A DNA stretch of 52,209 bases from Armatimonadota bacterium (GCA_003577165.1 QEUM01000014.1:1-52209), one strand, 5' to 3'. Shown: positions 33,903 to 43,855, counted from the first letter of the stretch. Notes: a model not told the origin generated them from the letters alone. Numbers and translations are program-made.

Positions 33903-34699
33903 TCGTCGAATCGGTTGCCGACATCATCAAACTCTCCGGTGACTTGCCTTCGAATCAATGGGAGGCGATCCGGACGGCTGCGGGCCTCCTCCTAAAGTCG
34001 CATCCACGAGGAGTGGTCGTCGACTGCTCGGGCTTGACGTCCGTCACCCCCGAAGGCGCCCAAACGTTCGCCGACATGTTGGATTACATTCAGTCCAAAA
34101 AGGCGCGGATCATCGTTGCAAACGTCCCGCCGAACGTGCGGCAGATTCTCCGGACGATTCCGGACGTTCGCTCTGGTCTTGCAATGGCGGATTCGGTCCA
34201 GGACGCCCAGCATTCCCTCGACCTCCTCGATGAACTGTCAGACGGTCACAAGCGAAGACATTCGCACACGACCGGCAACCTCGTTCTTGCCCTCTGCGGC
34301 GGACCCGCGGACAGCGCCGCCATAGCGCACGCTGCACTCATCGCAGAGCGCAGGCAGCTGTGCGTCGTCGCCGCCTTCGCCATCGTGGTACCGAGATCTC
34401 TCCCCCTAAGCGCGCCGCTCCCGGACGAAGAAGACGACGCGACGAGCGCGCTCCAGCGCGCGAAGGAGGCGCTCGAAGGAAAAGGGCTCGAAGTGAGGCC
34501 TTTTGTGGAGCGAACGCGCAGCGTGTCCGCCCTCCTCGAAGCGCTTGCACAGGACAAGTCCAACTTGGCTGCAGTCGTGTCGCTTCCGAAGGAAAACCCC
34601 GCGACGCAGGAGCCTGTCAAAACTGTGCAGCAGGTATTGTCGAGAATCCCAATCGAAGTCATCCTCGTTCGCGAAGCGAGGCGGAGCAAGCAAGCGTGA
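33899..34699 (+). CDS. STAS plus USP-like two-domain regulator
   Basis: 266 residues, GTG start overlapping kimA (GTGA). Residues 1-105 are a STAS domain (VVVDCSGLTSVTPEGAQTF, IIVANVPPNVRQIL), as in anti-sigma-factor antagonists, with Ser/Thr around the usual phosphorylation site. Residues about 120-262 resemble a universal stress protein (GNLVLALCGGPADSAAIAHAALIAE, IPIEVILVREARR) without a clear ATP loop. Its coupling to kimA suggests control of potassium uptake or a stress partner-switch; no anti-sigma kinase is nearby. Confidence 0.72.
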   Translation: MIVESVADIIKLSGDLPSNQWEAIRTAAGLLLKSHPRGVVVDCSGLTSVTPEGAQTFADMLDYIQSKKARIIVANVPPNVRQILRTIPDVRSGLAMADSVQDAQHSLDLLDELSDGHKRRHSHTTGNLVLALCGGPADSAAIAHAALIAERRQLCVVAAFAIVVPRSLPLSAPLPDEEDDATSALQRAKEALEGKGLEVRPFVERTRSVSALLEALAQDKSNLAAVVSLPKENPATQEPVKTVQQVLSRIPIEVILVREARRSKQA

Positions 34700-35502
34700 A
34701 CCGCTATCGGTTGGGCTGCGTTCCCTACCTGAACGCTCGGCCGCTCGTGGACTTTTTCGAGACGGGCGGCGGCGTTGATCTGGCTGAGGTAGTTTACGCC
34801 CCCCCCAGCGCCCTCGCGGAGATGTTGGATCGCGATGAGGTGGACGCGGCCCTTGCGAGCAGTTTCTACTCTCTCTCCTCTCCCAACGCTCGCGTCGCCA
34901 GCGCGGCCGCGATCTCTTCGCAAGGGGACGTGCAGAGCGTTCGTCTGTTCAGCCGAGTGCAGATTCCGCAGATTCGTTCGCTCGCACTCGACCGAAGTTC
35001 GCTGACATCCAACAGCCTGGTGCTGGCCTGGCTCTCCGAGGTGCATGGCATCCACCCGGCGACCGACGTCGAAGACCCGGACATTTCTCGAATGCTCGAA
35101 CGCCACGACGCCTGCGTCCTCATTGGGGACGTCGGGATGAACGCGGATGAAACCGGCAAGGCGGTGGTCGACCTCGGCCGCGCATGGGCGGAGTGGAAGC
35201 AACTGCCGTTTGTGTGGGCGATGTGGACGGGAAGGGAAGGGCTCACGGAGGAACTCAACGACTGCTTGCGGCTCGCCATCGAATTCGGGCTTGCAAACCT
35301 GCGCGACATCGCCGAACGTGAGAGTTCGCGCACGAACCAAGACGTCGAGAGAGCCTATTCCTATCTGAAGAACTCGATTGACTTCACATTCAGTTCTCAG
35401 CACCTCGTCGGTCTCCGCGAATTCTCGAAGGAGTGCGCGAAGCTCGATCTGCTGGACGAAGATCGCATGCCGACTGTGGTCGGCGCGGCCGTCCCCGCCT
35501 GA
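34696..35502 (+). CDS. mqnA: Chorismate dehydratase MqnA (futalosine menaquinone pathway)
   Basis: 268 residues from GTG 34696, overlapping the previous stop (GTGA). It has the periplasmic-binding-protein-like fold of MqnA: RLGCVPYLNARPL at the N-terminus, DAALASSFYSL, RSLALDRSSLTSNSLV, and DLGRAWAEWKQLPFVWAMW. It converts chorismate to 3-enolpyruvylbenzoate, the first step of the futalosine route to menaquinone. This indicates that the quinone used by the Rieske/cytb complex is menaquinone. No mqnB, C or D gene is in the window. Confidence 0.9.
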   Translation: MNRYRLGCVPYLNARPLVDFFETGGGVDLAEVVYAPPSALAEMLDRDEVDAALASSFYSLSSPNARVASAAAISSQGDVQSVRLFSRVQIPQIRSLALDRSSLTSNSLVLAWLSEVHGIHPATDVEDPDISRMLERHDACVLIGDVGMNADETGKAVVDLGRAWAEWKQLPFVWAMWTGREGLTEELNDCLRLAIEFGLANLRDIAERESSRTNQDVERAYSYLKNSIDFTFSSQHLVGLREFSKECAKLDLLDEDRMPTVVGAAVPA

Positions 35503-35521
35503 TGCGCGTCTCATAAAGAGA

Positions 35522-37180
35522 ATGCTGCTCGAGTTACAGGTCGAGAACCTCGGGATCATCGAACAGGCGTCCCTCCAATTCGCGGGCGGCATGACGGTAA
35601 TCACGGGAGAAACGGGCGCGGGGAAGTCCCTCGTCGTGGGCTCCCTCCTGCTCGCGCTCGGTTCGCGCGCCGATTCGTCCGCCGTGCGAGCCGGCTCCGA
35701 TTTCGGCCGAGTGCGCGCCGCTTTTCGAGTCAGCGAAGCCGCGGAAGGAACTCTGCGCGAAGCGGGCTTCGATTCCGAAGACGGCGTGGTCCATGTGCAG
35801 CGCGACGTCGGCGCGGAGGGACGGAGCGCGTGTCGCATCAATGGCAAGCCCGCGCCCGTCGCCGTCGTCCGCCAACTGGGAAACCTCCTCGCCGACCTCC
35901 ACGGACAGCACGATCACCAGAGCCTCCGCGACTCGTCACGCCACGTCGAAGTGCTCGACGCGTTCGGCGGCGAGGTTTGCGGCCGAGCGGCTGACGCCGT
36001 CCGCGAGGCTTGGGAGACCTTCTTGCGGGCGCGCGACGAGTTGGAGTCTCTCGTCGCTGACGATAGGCAGCGCGCGCAGACGATGGATCTCCTCCGGTTT
36101 CAGATTGGAGAACTCGAAGCGGCGGGCATCACGCCGGGAGAGTCGGAAGCCCTGAAAGGCGAACTCGCTCGCCTCACCCATGCTCATGAAATCTCTGAGC
36201 GCCTCCAGCAAGCCCTCGACTGCGTCGCGACTGGTGAACCGGACGCGCTCGCGCTGCTTCGCGAGGCGGCGAAAGCAGTTGGCGAGGCGGCTTCGCTCGA
36301 CCCATCGCTCCGAGAGGTCGCAAAGGGCGTCGAGGACGCCTTCTATGTCGCCGAGGGCGCAGCGGAGGAGCTTCGGAGGGCGACGGCGCTCATCGAACAA
36401 AACCCAACGCGCCTGGAGCAGGTCGCAGAGCGGCTCGACACGCTCTCAAGGCTCCGCCGAAAGTACGGCGAAACCGAGGAGGAGATGCTCGAGTTCCTCG
36501 ATCGATCAAGAGAGAGGCTCGGCAACCTCGAGCAGGTCGAGGCAGCGCTGGGCCGCGCAGAGGCGGCGCTGGAGGAGGCGAAGGGTTCCCTCGACGCAGC
36601 CTGCGGGAAGCTCACGGCCGCGCGAAAGTCGGCGGCCAAGACCCTTGAGGCTGCTGTGTTGAAACAGATCCGCGAACTCGCGATGCCGCATGCGACATTC
36701 GAAGTGCGGGTCGAGCCCACAGAGCCCAGCGCGACCGGAGCCGACCTCGTGGAGTTTCACTTCTCGGCGAACAAGGGCGAGCCTGTGAAGCCCCTCACCA
36801 AGGTCGCGTCGGGGGGAGAGTTGAGCCGCCTGATGCTCGCGATCGAGACGTCCCTCGCCGGCTTGGGAGGTGTGCCGACCCTCGTCTTCGACGAGGTGGA
36901 CGCTGGCCTCGGTGGAGAGACGGCCGCAGTCGTCGGCCGAAAACTCGCCGACCTCGGACGGAGGCATCAGGTAATCGTCATCACGCACCTTCCCCAGATC
37001 GCCTGCCTCGCCGACGCCCACTACCTCGTCGAAAAGGCCCCGGAAGGCAAGCGGACGGTCGGCCGCGTCCGCCTGCTTGGGCCCGAGGACAGGGTCAAAG
37101 AGATAGCGCGAATGCTGTCTGGCGAGGTGGGAGAGACCTCTCTCGCTCACGCCCGGGAGATGCTCACCGTCTCGGCTTGA
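35522..37180 (+). CDS. recN: DNA repair protein RecN
   Basis: 552 residues from ATG 35522. An SMC-like ATPase: Walker A GETGAGKS near residue 29, QHDHQSLRD (Q-loop region), two Ala/Glu-rich coiled coils in the middle, ABC signature [13 protein letters not shown] and Walker [14 protein letters not shown], then the D/H-loop ITHLPQIA. RecN helps keep broken ends together during double-strand-break repair. The upstream in-frame extension is antisense to and inside mqnA, so the later start is chosen. Confidence 0.96.
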   Translation: MLLELQVENLGIIEQASLQFAGGMTVITGETGAGKSLVVGSLLLALGSRADSSAVRAGSDFGRVRAAFRVSEAAEGTLREAGFDSEDGVVHVQRDVGAEGRSACRINGKPAPVAVVRQLGNLLADLHGQHDHQSLRDSSRHVEVLDAFGGEVCGRAADAVREAWETFLRARDELESLVADDRQRAQTMDLLRFQIGELEAAGITPGESEALKGELARLTHAHEISERLQQALDCVATGEPDALALLREAAKAVGEAASLDPSLREVAKGVEDAFYVAEGAAEELRRATALIEQNPTRLEQVAERLDTLSRLRRKYGETEEEMLEFLDRSRERLGNLEQVEAALGRAEAALEEAKGSLDAACGKLTAARKSAAKTLEAAVLKQIRELAMPHATFEVRVEPTEPSATGADLVEFHFSANKGEPVKPLTKVASGGELSRLMLAIETSLAGLGGVPTLVFDEVDAGLGGETAAVVGRKLADLGRRHQVIVITHLPQIACLADAHYLVEKAPEGKRTVGRVRLLGPEDRVKEIARMLSGEVGETSLAHAREMLTVSA

Positions 37181-37238
37181 CCCCTGGGAGTCGGCGGAGG
37201 CGTTCGGGTATCATTCGCCCTCTCATCCGAGGTCGGGA

Positions 37239-37373
37239 ATGAAGCGCACTTTCCAGCCCAACAACAGGCACCGCCACAAGACGCACGGCTTCCGCATACG
37301 CATGCGCACGAAGAACGGCCAGAACGTTCTGAAGCGCCGCCGAGCGAAGGGCCGCCACAAGATTGCTGCCTAA
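37239..37373 (+). CDS. rpmH: 50S ribosomal protein L34
   Basis: 44 residues beginning [19 protein letters not shown] and ending [10 protein letters not shown]; it matches bacterial L34 throughout, with its usual high Arg/Lys content. Missed by length filters. It heads the rpmH-rnpA-yidD-yidC-jag string; its 3' end overlaps rnpA by 11 bases. Confidence 0.97.
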   Translation: MKRTFQPNNRHRHKTHGFRIRMRTKNGQNVLKRRRAKGRHKIAA

Positions 37374-37689
37374 GAGCCGAAGACTCATCGAGAAACGAGA
37401 TTTCGACAGGGTCTTCGGGGAGGGCAGAACCTTCCAGTTTCCGGCCGTGCGCGTAGCGGTCGCAACAGGACAGGGACGGTATGGCATCGTGGCTTCCAAG
37501 GCGTTCGGATGCGTCGCGCGCAGGAATACGATCCGCAGGCGATGGCGGGAGGCGCTCGGCCAGTTGGCCGCCGAACTTCCGCTCAACCTGGATGCCGTGT
37601 TTGTCGTCAAGGCAGCGGCAGGCTCGCTGCGTGGAGACGCCGTCAGGGAGGCGCTCAGAGGGGCACTTGCGGCGATTGAAAAGAGTTGA
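37363..37689 (+). CDS. rnpA: Ribonuclease P protein component
   Basis: 108 residues with a TTG start inside the end of rpmH. It opens [17 protein letters not shown]; the RNR-type motif is present as [16 protein letters not shown]. It binds RNase P RNA and helps mature tRNA 5' ends. It overlaps yidD by four bases. Confidence 0.94.
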   Translation: MLPKSRRLIEKRDFDRVFGEGRTFQFPAVRVAVATGQGRYGIVASKAFGCVARRNTIRRRWREALGQLAAELPLNLDAVFVVKAAAGSLRGDAVREALRGALAAIEKS

Positions 37690-37904
37690 AGCGAATAGGA
37701 ATTCGTTTCGGTGTAGCCATGATTCGGCTGTACCAACGGTGCAGTCGGTGGACGCCGGCGACCTGCCGATATGTGCCGACCTGTTCGCAGTACACGTTGG
37801 AAGCAATTGAGAAGTACGGTCTTATGAAGGGCAGTTGGATGGGAATGAAGCGGATTTGCAGATGCCACCCGTTCGCCCCGGGAGGATACGACCCAGTCCC
37901 ATGA
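37686..37904 (+). CDS. yidD: Membrane protein insertion efficiency factor YidD
   Basis: 72 residues, TTG start. Signature Cys-rich core [19 protein letters not shown] and [15 protein letters not shown]. The protein is amphipathic and inner-membrane associated and aids YidC. Four-base overlaps on both sides (rnpA and yidC) point to tight co-translation. Confidence 0.94.
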   Translation: MKRIGIRFGVAMIRLYQRCSRWTPATCRYVPTCSQYTLEAIEKYGLMKGSWMGMKRICRCHPFAPGGYDPVP

Positions 37905-39178
37905 GTGCGCAGCCATCCCCACGCTCGAACCTTCTCCAGACACTGCTGCTGGTCACAGTCCTCTACCTGGGCTTCATGCTGTTCTTCGGGCCGAGGAATT
38001 CTGCGCCGCCGCGAGAACTCTCCGCCGTTCAAACCGCATACGACAAGGCGCTCAAGGAGAGGGACTGGCAAAAGGTGTCCATCGAAGGGTACGAACTCGC
38101 CCTGCGGCTCGAGGGCCAAACGGAGGGACTTTCGGGCGTCGAATTGCAGACCAAGCGCGCCGAAGTTTTCGAAATCAAATATCAAGCCGCCGACGCGAAG
38201 ATCAAGTACGGCGAAGCTGTCGGCGATTACAACGAAATCGTCAATGGGCATACGGAATTGGGCGCGCTGGCGATTGAGGCCAAAGGAACGCCCGCGGAAG
38301 TAAAGGCGAAGGCTCGCGCCAACGAGGCCATCGAAATCGGAAAAGTGGTCGCCAAGAGATCGGCGTCCTCCCTGATTCGATTTGGATACAACGTCATTGA
38401 CTTCCTTGTCGGCCTGACGGGCAGAGTGCCGGGACTCAGTTATTGGCTCGCCTGCCTCCTCCTCGCGATCGTCGTGCGTGCGATCGCTTGGCCCCTTGCC
38501 ACGAAGCAATACGTCAGTTTCAAGCGGATGGCGCTGCTGCAGCCTCTCATCAAAGAACTGCAGGAGAAACATCAGGGCCAAGAACTGCAGGCCCAAACGA
38601 TGAAGCTGTACCAAAAGTACGGAATCAACCCGTTCGCCGGATGCTGGCCGATCCTCATCCAGATGCCGTTCTTCTTCTGGATTTACTCCTGCATGCGGGC
38701 GTACCAATTCGAATTTCACAACGGAACGTTCCTTTGGATCAGCAAAACCGGAGCAGCCGCCGCGCCAGGCATCGTCGCTCCAAACCTCGGTGAAAAGGAC
38801 GTTCCGCTCATCATCCTGTACGGCATTTCGATGGTCGTCACTTCGATCATCTCCGTGCACGATCCTACGAACGCCCGACAGGCGAGGATGATCGGAATCG
38901 TGATGGGCGTGCTATTCAGCGTGATGATGCTGTTCTGGCCCCTGCCCAGTGCGTTCATCCTGTACTGGATCGGAATCAACGTCGTCTCGACGTTCCAAAC
39001 GTTTTGGCTAAGGACCAAGCCGATCCCGCCGCTCGTGGAAACGGCCGGCGGAGGGAAAACCAACGGCTTCTTCAAGGGCCTAACCCCCAAGGAAGGGCCC
39101 ACAGGCATGCTCGATCGCACCGAAAGGAAGACCGGCGCGCCTGCGATTCACAAGCCGAAGGGGAAGAAGAAAAAGTAG
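37901..39178 (+). CDS. yidC: Membrane protein insertase YidC/OxaA
   Basis: 425 residues from ATG 37901 (overlapping the yidD stop as ATGA). An N-terminal membrane helix ([19 protein letters not shown]), then a short soluble region of about 130 residues, clearly smaller than the E. coli P1 domain. The insertase core is from [20 protein letters not shown], with the conserved Arg in the first core helix, to [12 protein letters not shown]. The cytosolic tail is Lys-rich. It inserts membrane proteins, probably including the respiratory subunits here. Confidence 0.94.
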   Translation: MSAQPSPRSNLLQTLLLVTVLYLGFMLFFGPRNSAPPRELSAVQTAYDKALKERDWQKVSIEGYELALRLEGQTEGLSGVELQTKRAEVFEIKYQAADAKIKYGEAVGDYNEIVNGHTELGALAIEAKGTPAEVKAKARANEAIEIGKVVAKRSASSLIRFGYNVIDFLVGLTGRVPGLSYWLACLLLAIVVRAIAWPLATKQYVSFKRMALLQPLIKELQEKHQGQELQAQTMKLYQKYGINPFAGCWPILIQMPFFFWIYSCMRAYQFEFHNGTFLWISKTGAAAAPGIVAPNLGEKDVPLIILYGISMVVTSIISVHDPTNARQARMIGIVMGVLFSVMMLFWPLPSAFILYWIGINVVSTFQTFWLRTKPIPPLVETAGGGKTNGFFKGLTPKEGPTGMLDRTERKTGAPAIHKPKGKKKK

Positions 39179-39219
39179 GTCCATAATTCAAGAATCCAAC
39201 GGGACGGAAGGGCACAAAT

Positions 39220-39987
39220 ATGCCGGAAGAAGTGGAAGCAATGGGACGGACGCTCGATGAAGCCAAGCGCAACGCAGCCGAACAACTGGGTCTGCCTGTC
39301 GAGCGATGTGAATTCGAGATAGTCGAGCAGGCCAACAAAGGCCTGTTCGCGAAGACCAACTTTAGGGTGCGCGCGACGCCTGCCACCGAGGCAGCCGCGC
39401 CCGAGCCTGTCGAGGCGCCGGAGGCTCCTGAGCCGAAGCGAGCCGTCGTGGAGGCGCCCAAGGTCGAAAAGGAGCCGGAAGCGGCCTCAGGAGACGAGCA
39501 TGAGGAGGACGAAGAAGTCGTCGTCGCCACGGAGAAGGACGCCGAGGCGGTCGTCGCGATGATCCAGGGCTTGTTCGAGGCTGCGGGCTTCGACGTGCAG
39601 GTCGTCGGCCAAACGATCAACGATCGGTACGTCAATCTCGACCTGTCCGGCGAGGACACGGATCGCCTCATAGACTCGAAGAATCCTGTCATTGACTCGG
39701 TCCAGTACCTCGGCAACGCGATGATCCCACGAGCGGTTGGACGGGGCGTTCGCCTCACGCTCGACACCCAGCGTCACAGAGAAAAGCGGACCGAGGTGCT
39801 CGAGAAGTTGGCGCGCGACATCGGCGAGGCCGTACTGAAGCGTCAGCAAGAGGCTGTGCTCGATCCTCTGCCCGCCCACGAGAGGCGCATCATCCACCGC
39901 GCTCTCATGGCCATGGAAGGCATCGAGACGTACAGCGAAGGCGACGAGCCGAATCGCCGCGTCGTGATTTCGCCAAAGCGAGATTAG
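39220..39987 (+). CDS. jag: Jag (KhpB-like) RNA-binding protein
   Basis: 255 residues. N-terminal Jag domain (GRTLDEAKRNAAEQLGLPVE, NKGLFAKTNFRVRA), an acidic Ala/Glu/Pro linker (residues 50-105), a KH-type domain (VNLDLSGEDTDRLIDSKNP) and an R3H domain (ERRIIHRALMAMEGIETYSEG). Known members bind many RNAs and affect cell elongation; the gene commonly follows yidC. The next gene starts four bases after its stop. Confidence 0.93.
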   Translation: MPEEVEAMGRTLDEAKRNAAEQLGLPVERCEFEIVEQANKGLFAKTNFRVRATPATEAAAPEPVEAPEAPEPKRAVVEAPKVEKEPEAASGDEHEEDEEVVVATEKDAEAVVAMIQGLFEAAGFDVQVVGQTINDRYVNLDLSGEDTDRLIDSKNPVIDSVQYLGNAMIPRAVGRGVRLTLDTQRHREKRTEVLEKLARDIGEAVLKRQQEAVLDPLPAHERRIIHRALMAMEGIETYSEGDEPNRRVVISPKRD

Positions 39988-39991
39988 ACTC

Positions 39992-40690
39992 ATGCCGGCC
40001 GCCGCGCGGGCTGACGAGCGTGCCGCGCAGAAAGCGACGCTGTTCTACAAGTTCGCGCGCTGGGCGGTGAAGGTCTTCTTCTTCCGACTACTCGGAGGAT
40101 TTCGCGTGCTGCACTCAGATCGCGTTCCGATGCGCGGCCCGGTCATCTTCTGCGCCAATCACACGAGTTTCGCCGACCCTCCTGCGGTCGGTTGCGCATC
40201 TCCGAGACCTTGCACTTTCTTCGCTCAAGCCGGCCTCTTCGTGCCGATATTCGGGCAGATCATCCGCGCACTCGGCGCGTTCTCGGTTCGTCGAGGCGCG
40301 AGCGATGTCGGAGCGTTTCGAACTGCGCTCACGCTTCTCGCAGAGGGCCGCGCACTCGTCATGTTTCCCGAAGGCACGCGCGGTGACGGCGTCTCGCTCC
40401 GACCAGCGCAAAAGGGCGTCGTGGGGCTGGCCCAAAAGTCGCGCGCGCACGTCGTGCCTGTAGGAATTTGCGGCGCGCACAAGAGGCTGCCGAAGGGCGC
40501 GAAAATTCCGAGATTCTCGAAGATCACCGTCGTCTTCGGCGAACCACTCACCTTCGAAGGTTACGCATCGTCCGTCGGCGCAGACCGCGCGAAGGAGACA
40601 TTCGGCGAGGAGATCATGCGCAGGATCGCAGCCCTGGTCGCAGAGTGCGGCCCGCCGGTCAAAACATCCGGCGAAACTGAATCCCGATGA
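39992..40690 (+). CDS. plsC: 1-acyl-glycerol-3-phosphate acyltransferase-like (PlsC)
   Basis: 232 residues. Acyltransferase boxes: NHTSFADP (H-x4-D catalytic pair), GAFSVRRGASDVGAF and FPEGTRGDG. A membrane-associated N-terminal helix (AVKVFFFRLLGGFRVL) is present. It makes phosphatidic acid at the inner membrane. The 3' end overlaps the convergent barrel-protein gene by 32 bases. Confidence 0.9.
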   Translation: MPAAARADERAAQKATLFYKFARWAVKVFFFRLLGGFRVLHSDRVPMRGPVIFCANHTSFADPPAVGCASPRPCTFFAQAGLFVPIFGQIIRALGAFSVRRGASDVGAFRTALTLLAEGRALVMFPEGTRGDGVSLRPAQKGVVGLAQKSRAHVVPVGICGAHKRLPKGAKIPRFSKITVVFGEPLTFEGYASSVGADRAKETFGEEIMRRIAALVAECGPPVKTSGETESR

Positions 40691-41276
40691 GGGTGTCGGA
40701 ATCCCGACTCATCGCTCGAAGAACCAATCCCTTCGCCGGCTCCACCTCAATGCCGAGAAGGCGAGCGTGCGTGTCATGCTCGCCGAAGAGGGAGATGCCG
40801 CGGAATACCGGAAGGTAGAAGTTCAGAAAGAGGCCGCGAATCCCTCCGATGCCGAAGCCAAGCGTGAATTGCGCTCGCTCCTTCTTCGCCCACTCCGAGT
40901 AGATGTTCAACTGTGACGTGAAAGCGACGTACGGGCTGATTCCACGGTCTGTCTCATCGAACACGTCTATGATGCCAACCGCAAGGCCAGGGGCGTATTC
41001 GGGAATCGGTTGAGTGATTCCATATTGGACGTCCATCGAGGCGGCCCGTCCCGACGCCGGGAGGTCTTCATAAGTGGCCCGTATCTCGATGAACGAGCCG
41101 ACCGAGAACTCAAGCGAGCCGAGCCAACGAGAATTGTCCTTCACGTAGGACAAGTAATCGAGTTGAAACTCTCCTGCCTGGAGAGAATACGCGGTCGGCG
41201 TCGTAACAATCGTGTCCGCGCTCGCGGAAACGGACATGGCAAGAAAGGCAGTCGACAGGAGGCGCCTCGAACTCAC
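40659..41276 (-). CDS. Small outer-membrane beta-barrel-like protein of unknown function
   Basis: 205 residues. A signal peptide (cut near SASA-DT) is followed by alternating strands typical of a short barrel (GEFQLDYLSYVK, SLEFSVGSFIEIRATYED, FTLGFGIGGIRGLFLNFYLP) ending IGIQFRRMF with a terminal Phe, as for BAM substrates. The repeat of TPTAYSLQAGEF recalls YjbH/GfcD-type OM proteins. No function can be given. It overlaps the upstream thioredoxin-like gene by four bases (same strand) and plsC at its end. Confidence 0.65.
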   Translation of the reverse strand: MSSRRLLSTAFLAMSVSASADTIVTTPTAYSLQAGEFQLDYLSYVKDNSRWLGSLEFSVGSFIEIRATYEDLPASGRAASMDVQYGITQPIPEYAPGLAVGIIDVFDETDRGISPYVAFTSQLNIYSEWAKKERAQFTLGFGIGGIRGLFLNFYLPVFRGISLFGEHDTHARLLGIEVEPAKGLVLRAMSRDSDTLIGIQFRRMF

Positions 41277-42277
41277 GGCGACGAGGATACCGCGCCGCCA
41301 CCCCCCGAGCCTCGAATCCGCTCCTGGTCATCGCGCTCCGACCTCCGAAGGAGAGTCCCGAACGGCATCGTTTGGACGATCGGCGGCTTCTCACCCTTCA
41401 GAAGCGCTTCGATCGCATCCTGCACGTACTTTCGGTTCGTCTCGCGGTCACGTGTGTTCGAGTCGATAGCGCCCGCGTAGGCACACTTGCCATCGCGAGC
41501 GAGCAGCACGGCCGTTGGCGTGTGAGTAATTCGAAGCGCGTCCGCGAATCCGAACCCCGGATCCACCACGCACGGAAACTCGAACATCGCCGCCTTTGCG
41601 AATTTCGCAACAGTCTCCTCCGTTTCGTCGTACGACGGGAACAGCGCAACAGTCGAGATCTTCCTCTCAGCGCAGAAATTCGCGAGCTTCACGATGCGGT
41701 CGGCATACATCGCATCCACGACGCCGGTTGACGACAAGAACAGTAAGAGGAGACCGCGATCGCTCTCGCGGGGCTCGATCCCGAACGGCGCGCGCGGATC
41801 GGGACACGGGTAACCGTAGGGTACGAGCCTGCCCGAAAACCAATCCGCGAGCGACTCTGCGAAGGAGGGGCCGAGCGACGACCAAACGCGCACCACGCGA
41901 CCCTTCGCGTTCACGAGCACGCACCGCCTCTGCGGCTTTCCGTTCACCAGCGCGTCGAGCGCGGTCAGAGCGTCCTCGCCGCACGAGTAAAGGCTCACCC
42001 GCTCGCCAGCGGACTCGGAAAGCGCGGAGAGCCGCTCGGGCGCCAAAAGGCTGAGCACCGCGATCTCGAGCTTCTCTTTTGACAGCGACACGAGACTCAG
42101 CGGAGCGAGGAGGTGATTGTCCCCTGGAGTGGAGAGGTCGAGTCCTGTGATGAGCGCGACGCTTCGGCCCGAAAACGCGGCGAGTTTGACGGGCTTGCCG
42201 TCGGTCGCTGCCAGCGCGATGTCTGGGCAGGCAGATCCAATCGCAAGCGCGGCGACGAGAGCGAACATCGGCACCAT
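41273..42277 (-). CDS. Exported tandem thioredoxin/peroxiredoxin-fold protein, active-site Cys missing
   Basis: 334 residues with an N-terminal signal-like segment (MFALVAALAIGSAC). Two redoxin-like domains: residues about 20-150 (GKPVKLAAFSGRSVALI) and 165-310 (GLLLLFLSSTGVVDAMYADRIVKLANF, THTPTAVLLARDGKCAYAGAI). In the second domain the active-site position reads SSTGVVD instead of C-x-x-C, so it is probably not a dithiol enzyme. Domain two resembles AhpC/TSA-type proteins of Planctomycetes-like bacteria. Translationally coupled to the barrel gene downstream. Confidence 0.68.
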   Translation of the reverse strand: MVPMFALVAALAIGSACPDIALAATDGKPVKLAAFSGRSVALITGLDLSTPGDNHLLAPLSLVSLSKEKLEIAVLSLLAPERLSALSESAGERVSLYSCGEDALTALDALVNGKPQRRCVLVNAKGRVVRVWSSLGPSFAESLADWFSGRLVPYGYPCPDPRAPFGIEPRESDRGLLLLFLSSTGVVDAMYADRIVKLANFCAERKISTVALFPSYDETEETVAKFAKAAMFEFPCVVDPGFGFADALRITHTPTAVLLARDGKCAYAGAIDSNTRDRETNRKYVQDAIEALLKGEKPPIVQTMPFGTLLRRSERDDQERIRGSGGGGAVSSSP

Positions 42278-42300
42278 TTTGCGCTAACTGCAAAAGCAGA

Positions 42301-42332
42301 AGGGCGCCGGGACTCGTCTTCCCCGGCGCCCT
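42301..42332 (-). terminator. Terminator of the protease gene
   Basis: A perfect 11-bp stem (AGGGCGCCGGG / CCCGGCGCCCT) with a 10-base loop, followed on the minus strand by TCTGCTTTTGC. It begins 17 bases past the protease stop. Confidence 0.75.
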
Positions 42333-42348
42333 TCATGTCAGTTTCCGC

Positions 42349-43794
42349 CTACTGCGGAAGCTGGGGATTCTCTGTCGGAGGGATTTGCGGAGGCTGTCCT
42401 CCAGCCGGCGGCATCGGCATCTTTCCCCCCCGGCCCCGCATCGCGAAGAGAACGACCACGACGACGACCACCACGGCCCCCGCCACGCCCGCAACGAGCA
42501 CCATCGAAGGACCAGACTTGTCCTTGCCGTCGAGGATCGCCTTCTCGGCCATCTGCTTCTTCGCGGCGACGGCCGGCACTCCCGGCCTCAAAGTCTCGAA
42601 CTGCGACAGTTTCTCCTTTGCAACCGAGTACCTCTCGTTCTGAATGAGATCGAGCGCCTCGGACCAGAGTTTAGCGGTCTGGCTCTCCGCAGGCGTTACA
42701 TTGGCTCGCTGCAGGAATTCCTTCACGACGGTCATCGGGATCACGAAAGCAGCGCCCTCGGCTTGCGCGCCCTGCTCGTCCAACAAAGTGAACGTCGAAA
42801 GTCCAACCACTTCGCCGTACTTGTTGAACACGGGGCCGCCGCTGTTGCCGCCGCGGATCGCCGCATCCGTCTGGATCACCTCCCATCCGCCGGCCATCTG
42901 CTTCTTCGAACTGACGAGACCTGCGGTGAGCGACGGCTCGTTGATGCTCGACGCATCGAACGCGGGGAAGAACGTCGCGTCGGCCGGATAGCCGAGAGGA
43001 TACAAGTTGTCTCCCACATTCAGAGCCTTGTCGTCCCCGATGCGAAGCGTCGGGCAGTTCTCCTGAGCGATCTTGATGATCGCTACGTCCTTGCCCGGTG
43101 TCGGTTCTCCGACAGCGTTCGTGAGAACTTCTGCCGCCACCGGCTTCGTCGTGCTCGTGATACCTGGCAAGTTCGCGCCGAGGTGAACCGCCACGCTTCG
43201 GCTGATGTCACCGATCTGCATGTACTTAACGTAGAAGTTGACCGCGGCCTGCTTCAGCATCTCGATCTGCCTCTCTGTGGCGCCGCCACCGAGGGCTTCG
43301 TTGAAGTCCTGCACGTCCTGTTGGATGAACTGAGTCAAACCATTCTCGGCGAGCGCCCACTTCAGCGATTCCGGATCGTCCGTCACAACGTGCGCATTCG
43401 TGACGATATAACCGTCCGGTGTCACGAAGAAACCGGAGCCGACACCGTCAATCTGCGCATCCACCGTCATCATCTGGTTCGTTGGGACCAGATACGTTTC
43501 GAGGTTCGACAGCATCTCCTCGAGGACCGCGTCCACCACTTCCTGCTCCGACATTCCCTGAGCGAGCGCGGCCTGCGCGTCTTGCAGCAGCGCGTTCATG
43601 TTCGCCTCATGGTAGGTGACCGCGGGCACCGAGACAGAAGCGACGTAAGTGGTTTGGATCAACACCGTGCCGGGCTTCGCTTCGTCGGCGATCCGGCTCG
43701 TCTCGAGAACCGTCCGACCCTTACTTTGCGAGCACGCGCCAACCAGCGCGACGCCGGCGGCGACGAGAAACAAAAGAACAATCCTCTTCAACAT
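42349..43794 (-). CDS. Trypsin-like (S1C) serine protease, lipoprotein with a C-terminal membrane helix
   Basis: 481 residues. Lipobox VGAC (Cys21) after a hydrophobic signal. Catalytic triad: H135 in TNAHVV, D236 in KDVAIIKI and S318 in GGNSGGP. A helical insertion of about 70 residues (140-210) separates His and Asp strands, longer than in DegP. No PDZ domain; instead a helical stretch, then a run GAVVVVVVVVLF (about 435-455) forms a second membrane anchor, and a Pro-rich tail. Both ends would be membrane-held with the protease in the periplasm. Role: envelope quality control or signalling (inferred). Confidence 0.88.
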   Translation of the reverse strand: MLKRIVLLFLVAAGVALVGACSQSKGRTVLETSRIADEAKPGTVLIQTTYVASVSVPAVTYHEANMNALLQDAQAALAQGMSEQEVVDAVLEEMLSNLETYLVPTNQMMTVDAQIDGVGSGFFVTPDGYIVTNAHVVTDDPESLKWALAENGLTQFIQQDVQDFNEALGGGATERQIEMLKQAAVNFYVKYMQIGDISRSVAVHLGANLPGITSTTKPVAAEVLTNAVGEPTPGKDVAIIKIAQENCPTLRIGDDKALNVGDNLYPLGYPADATFFPAFDASSINEPSLTAGLVSSKKQMAGGWEVIQTDAAIRGGNSGGPVFNKYGEVVGLSTFTLLDEQGAQAEGAAFVIPMTVVKEFLQRANVTPAESQTAKLWSEALDLIQNERYSVAKEKLSQFETLRPGVPAVAAKKQMAEKAILDGKDKSGPSMVLVAGVAGAVVVVVVVVLFAMRGRGGKMPMPPAGGQPPQIPPTENPQLPQ

Positions 43795-43855
43795 AACCCC
43801 TCCTCAGACAGTACTGACATTCTACGCCGCAGGCCGTCCGTCCTTCCGGCCGGCG

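Noticed and set aside
34246-35847. 533-residue minus-strand frame
   Set aside because: Antisense to the STAS-USP, mqnA and recN genes, all of which have recognisable motifs.
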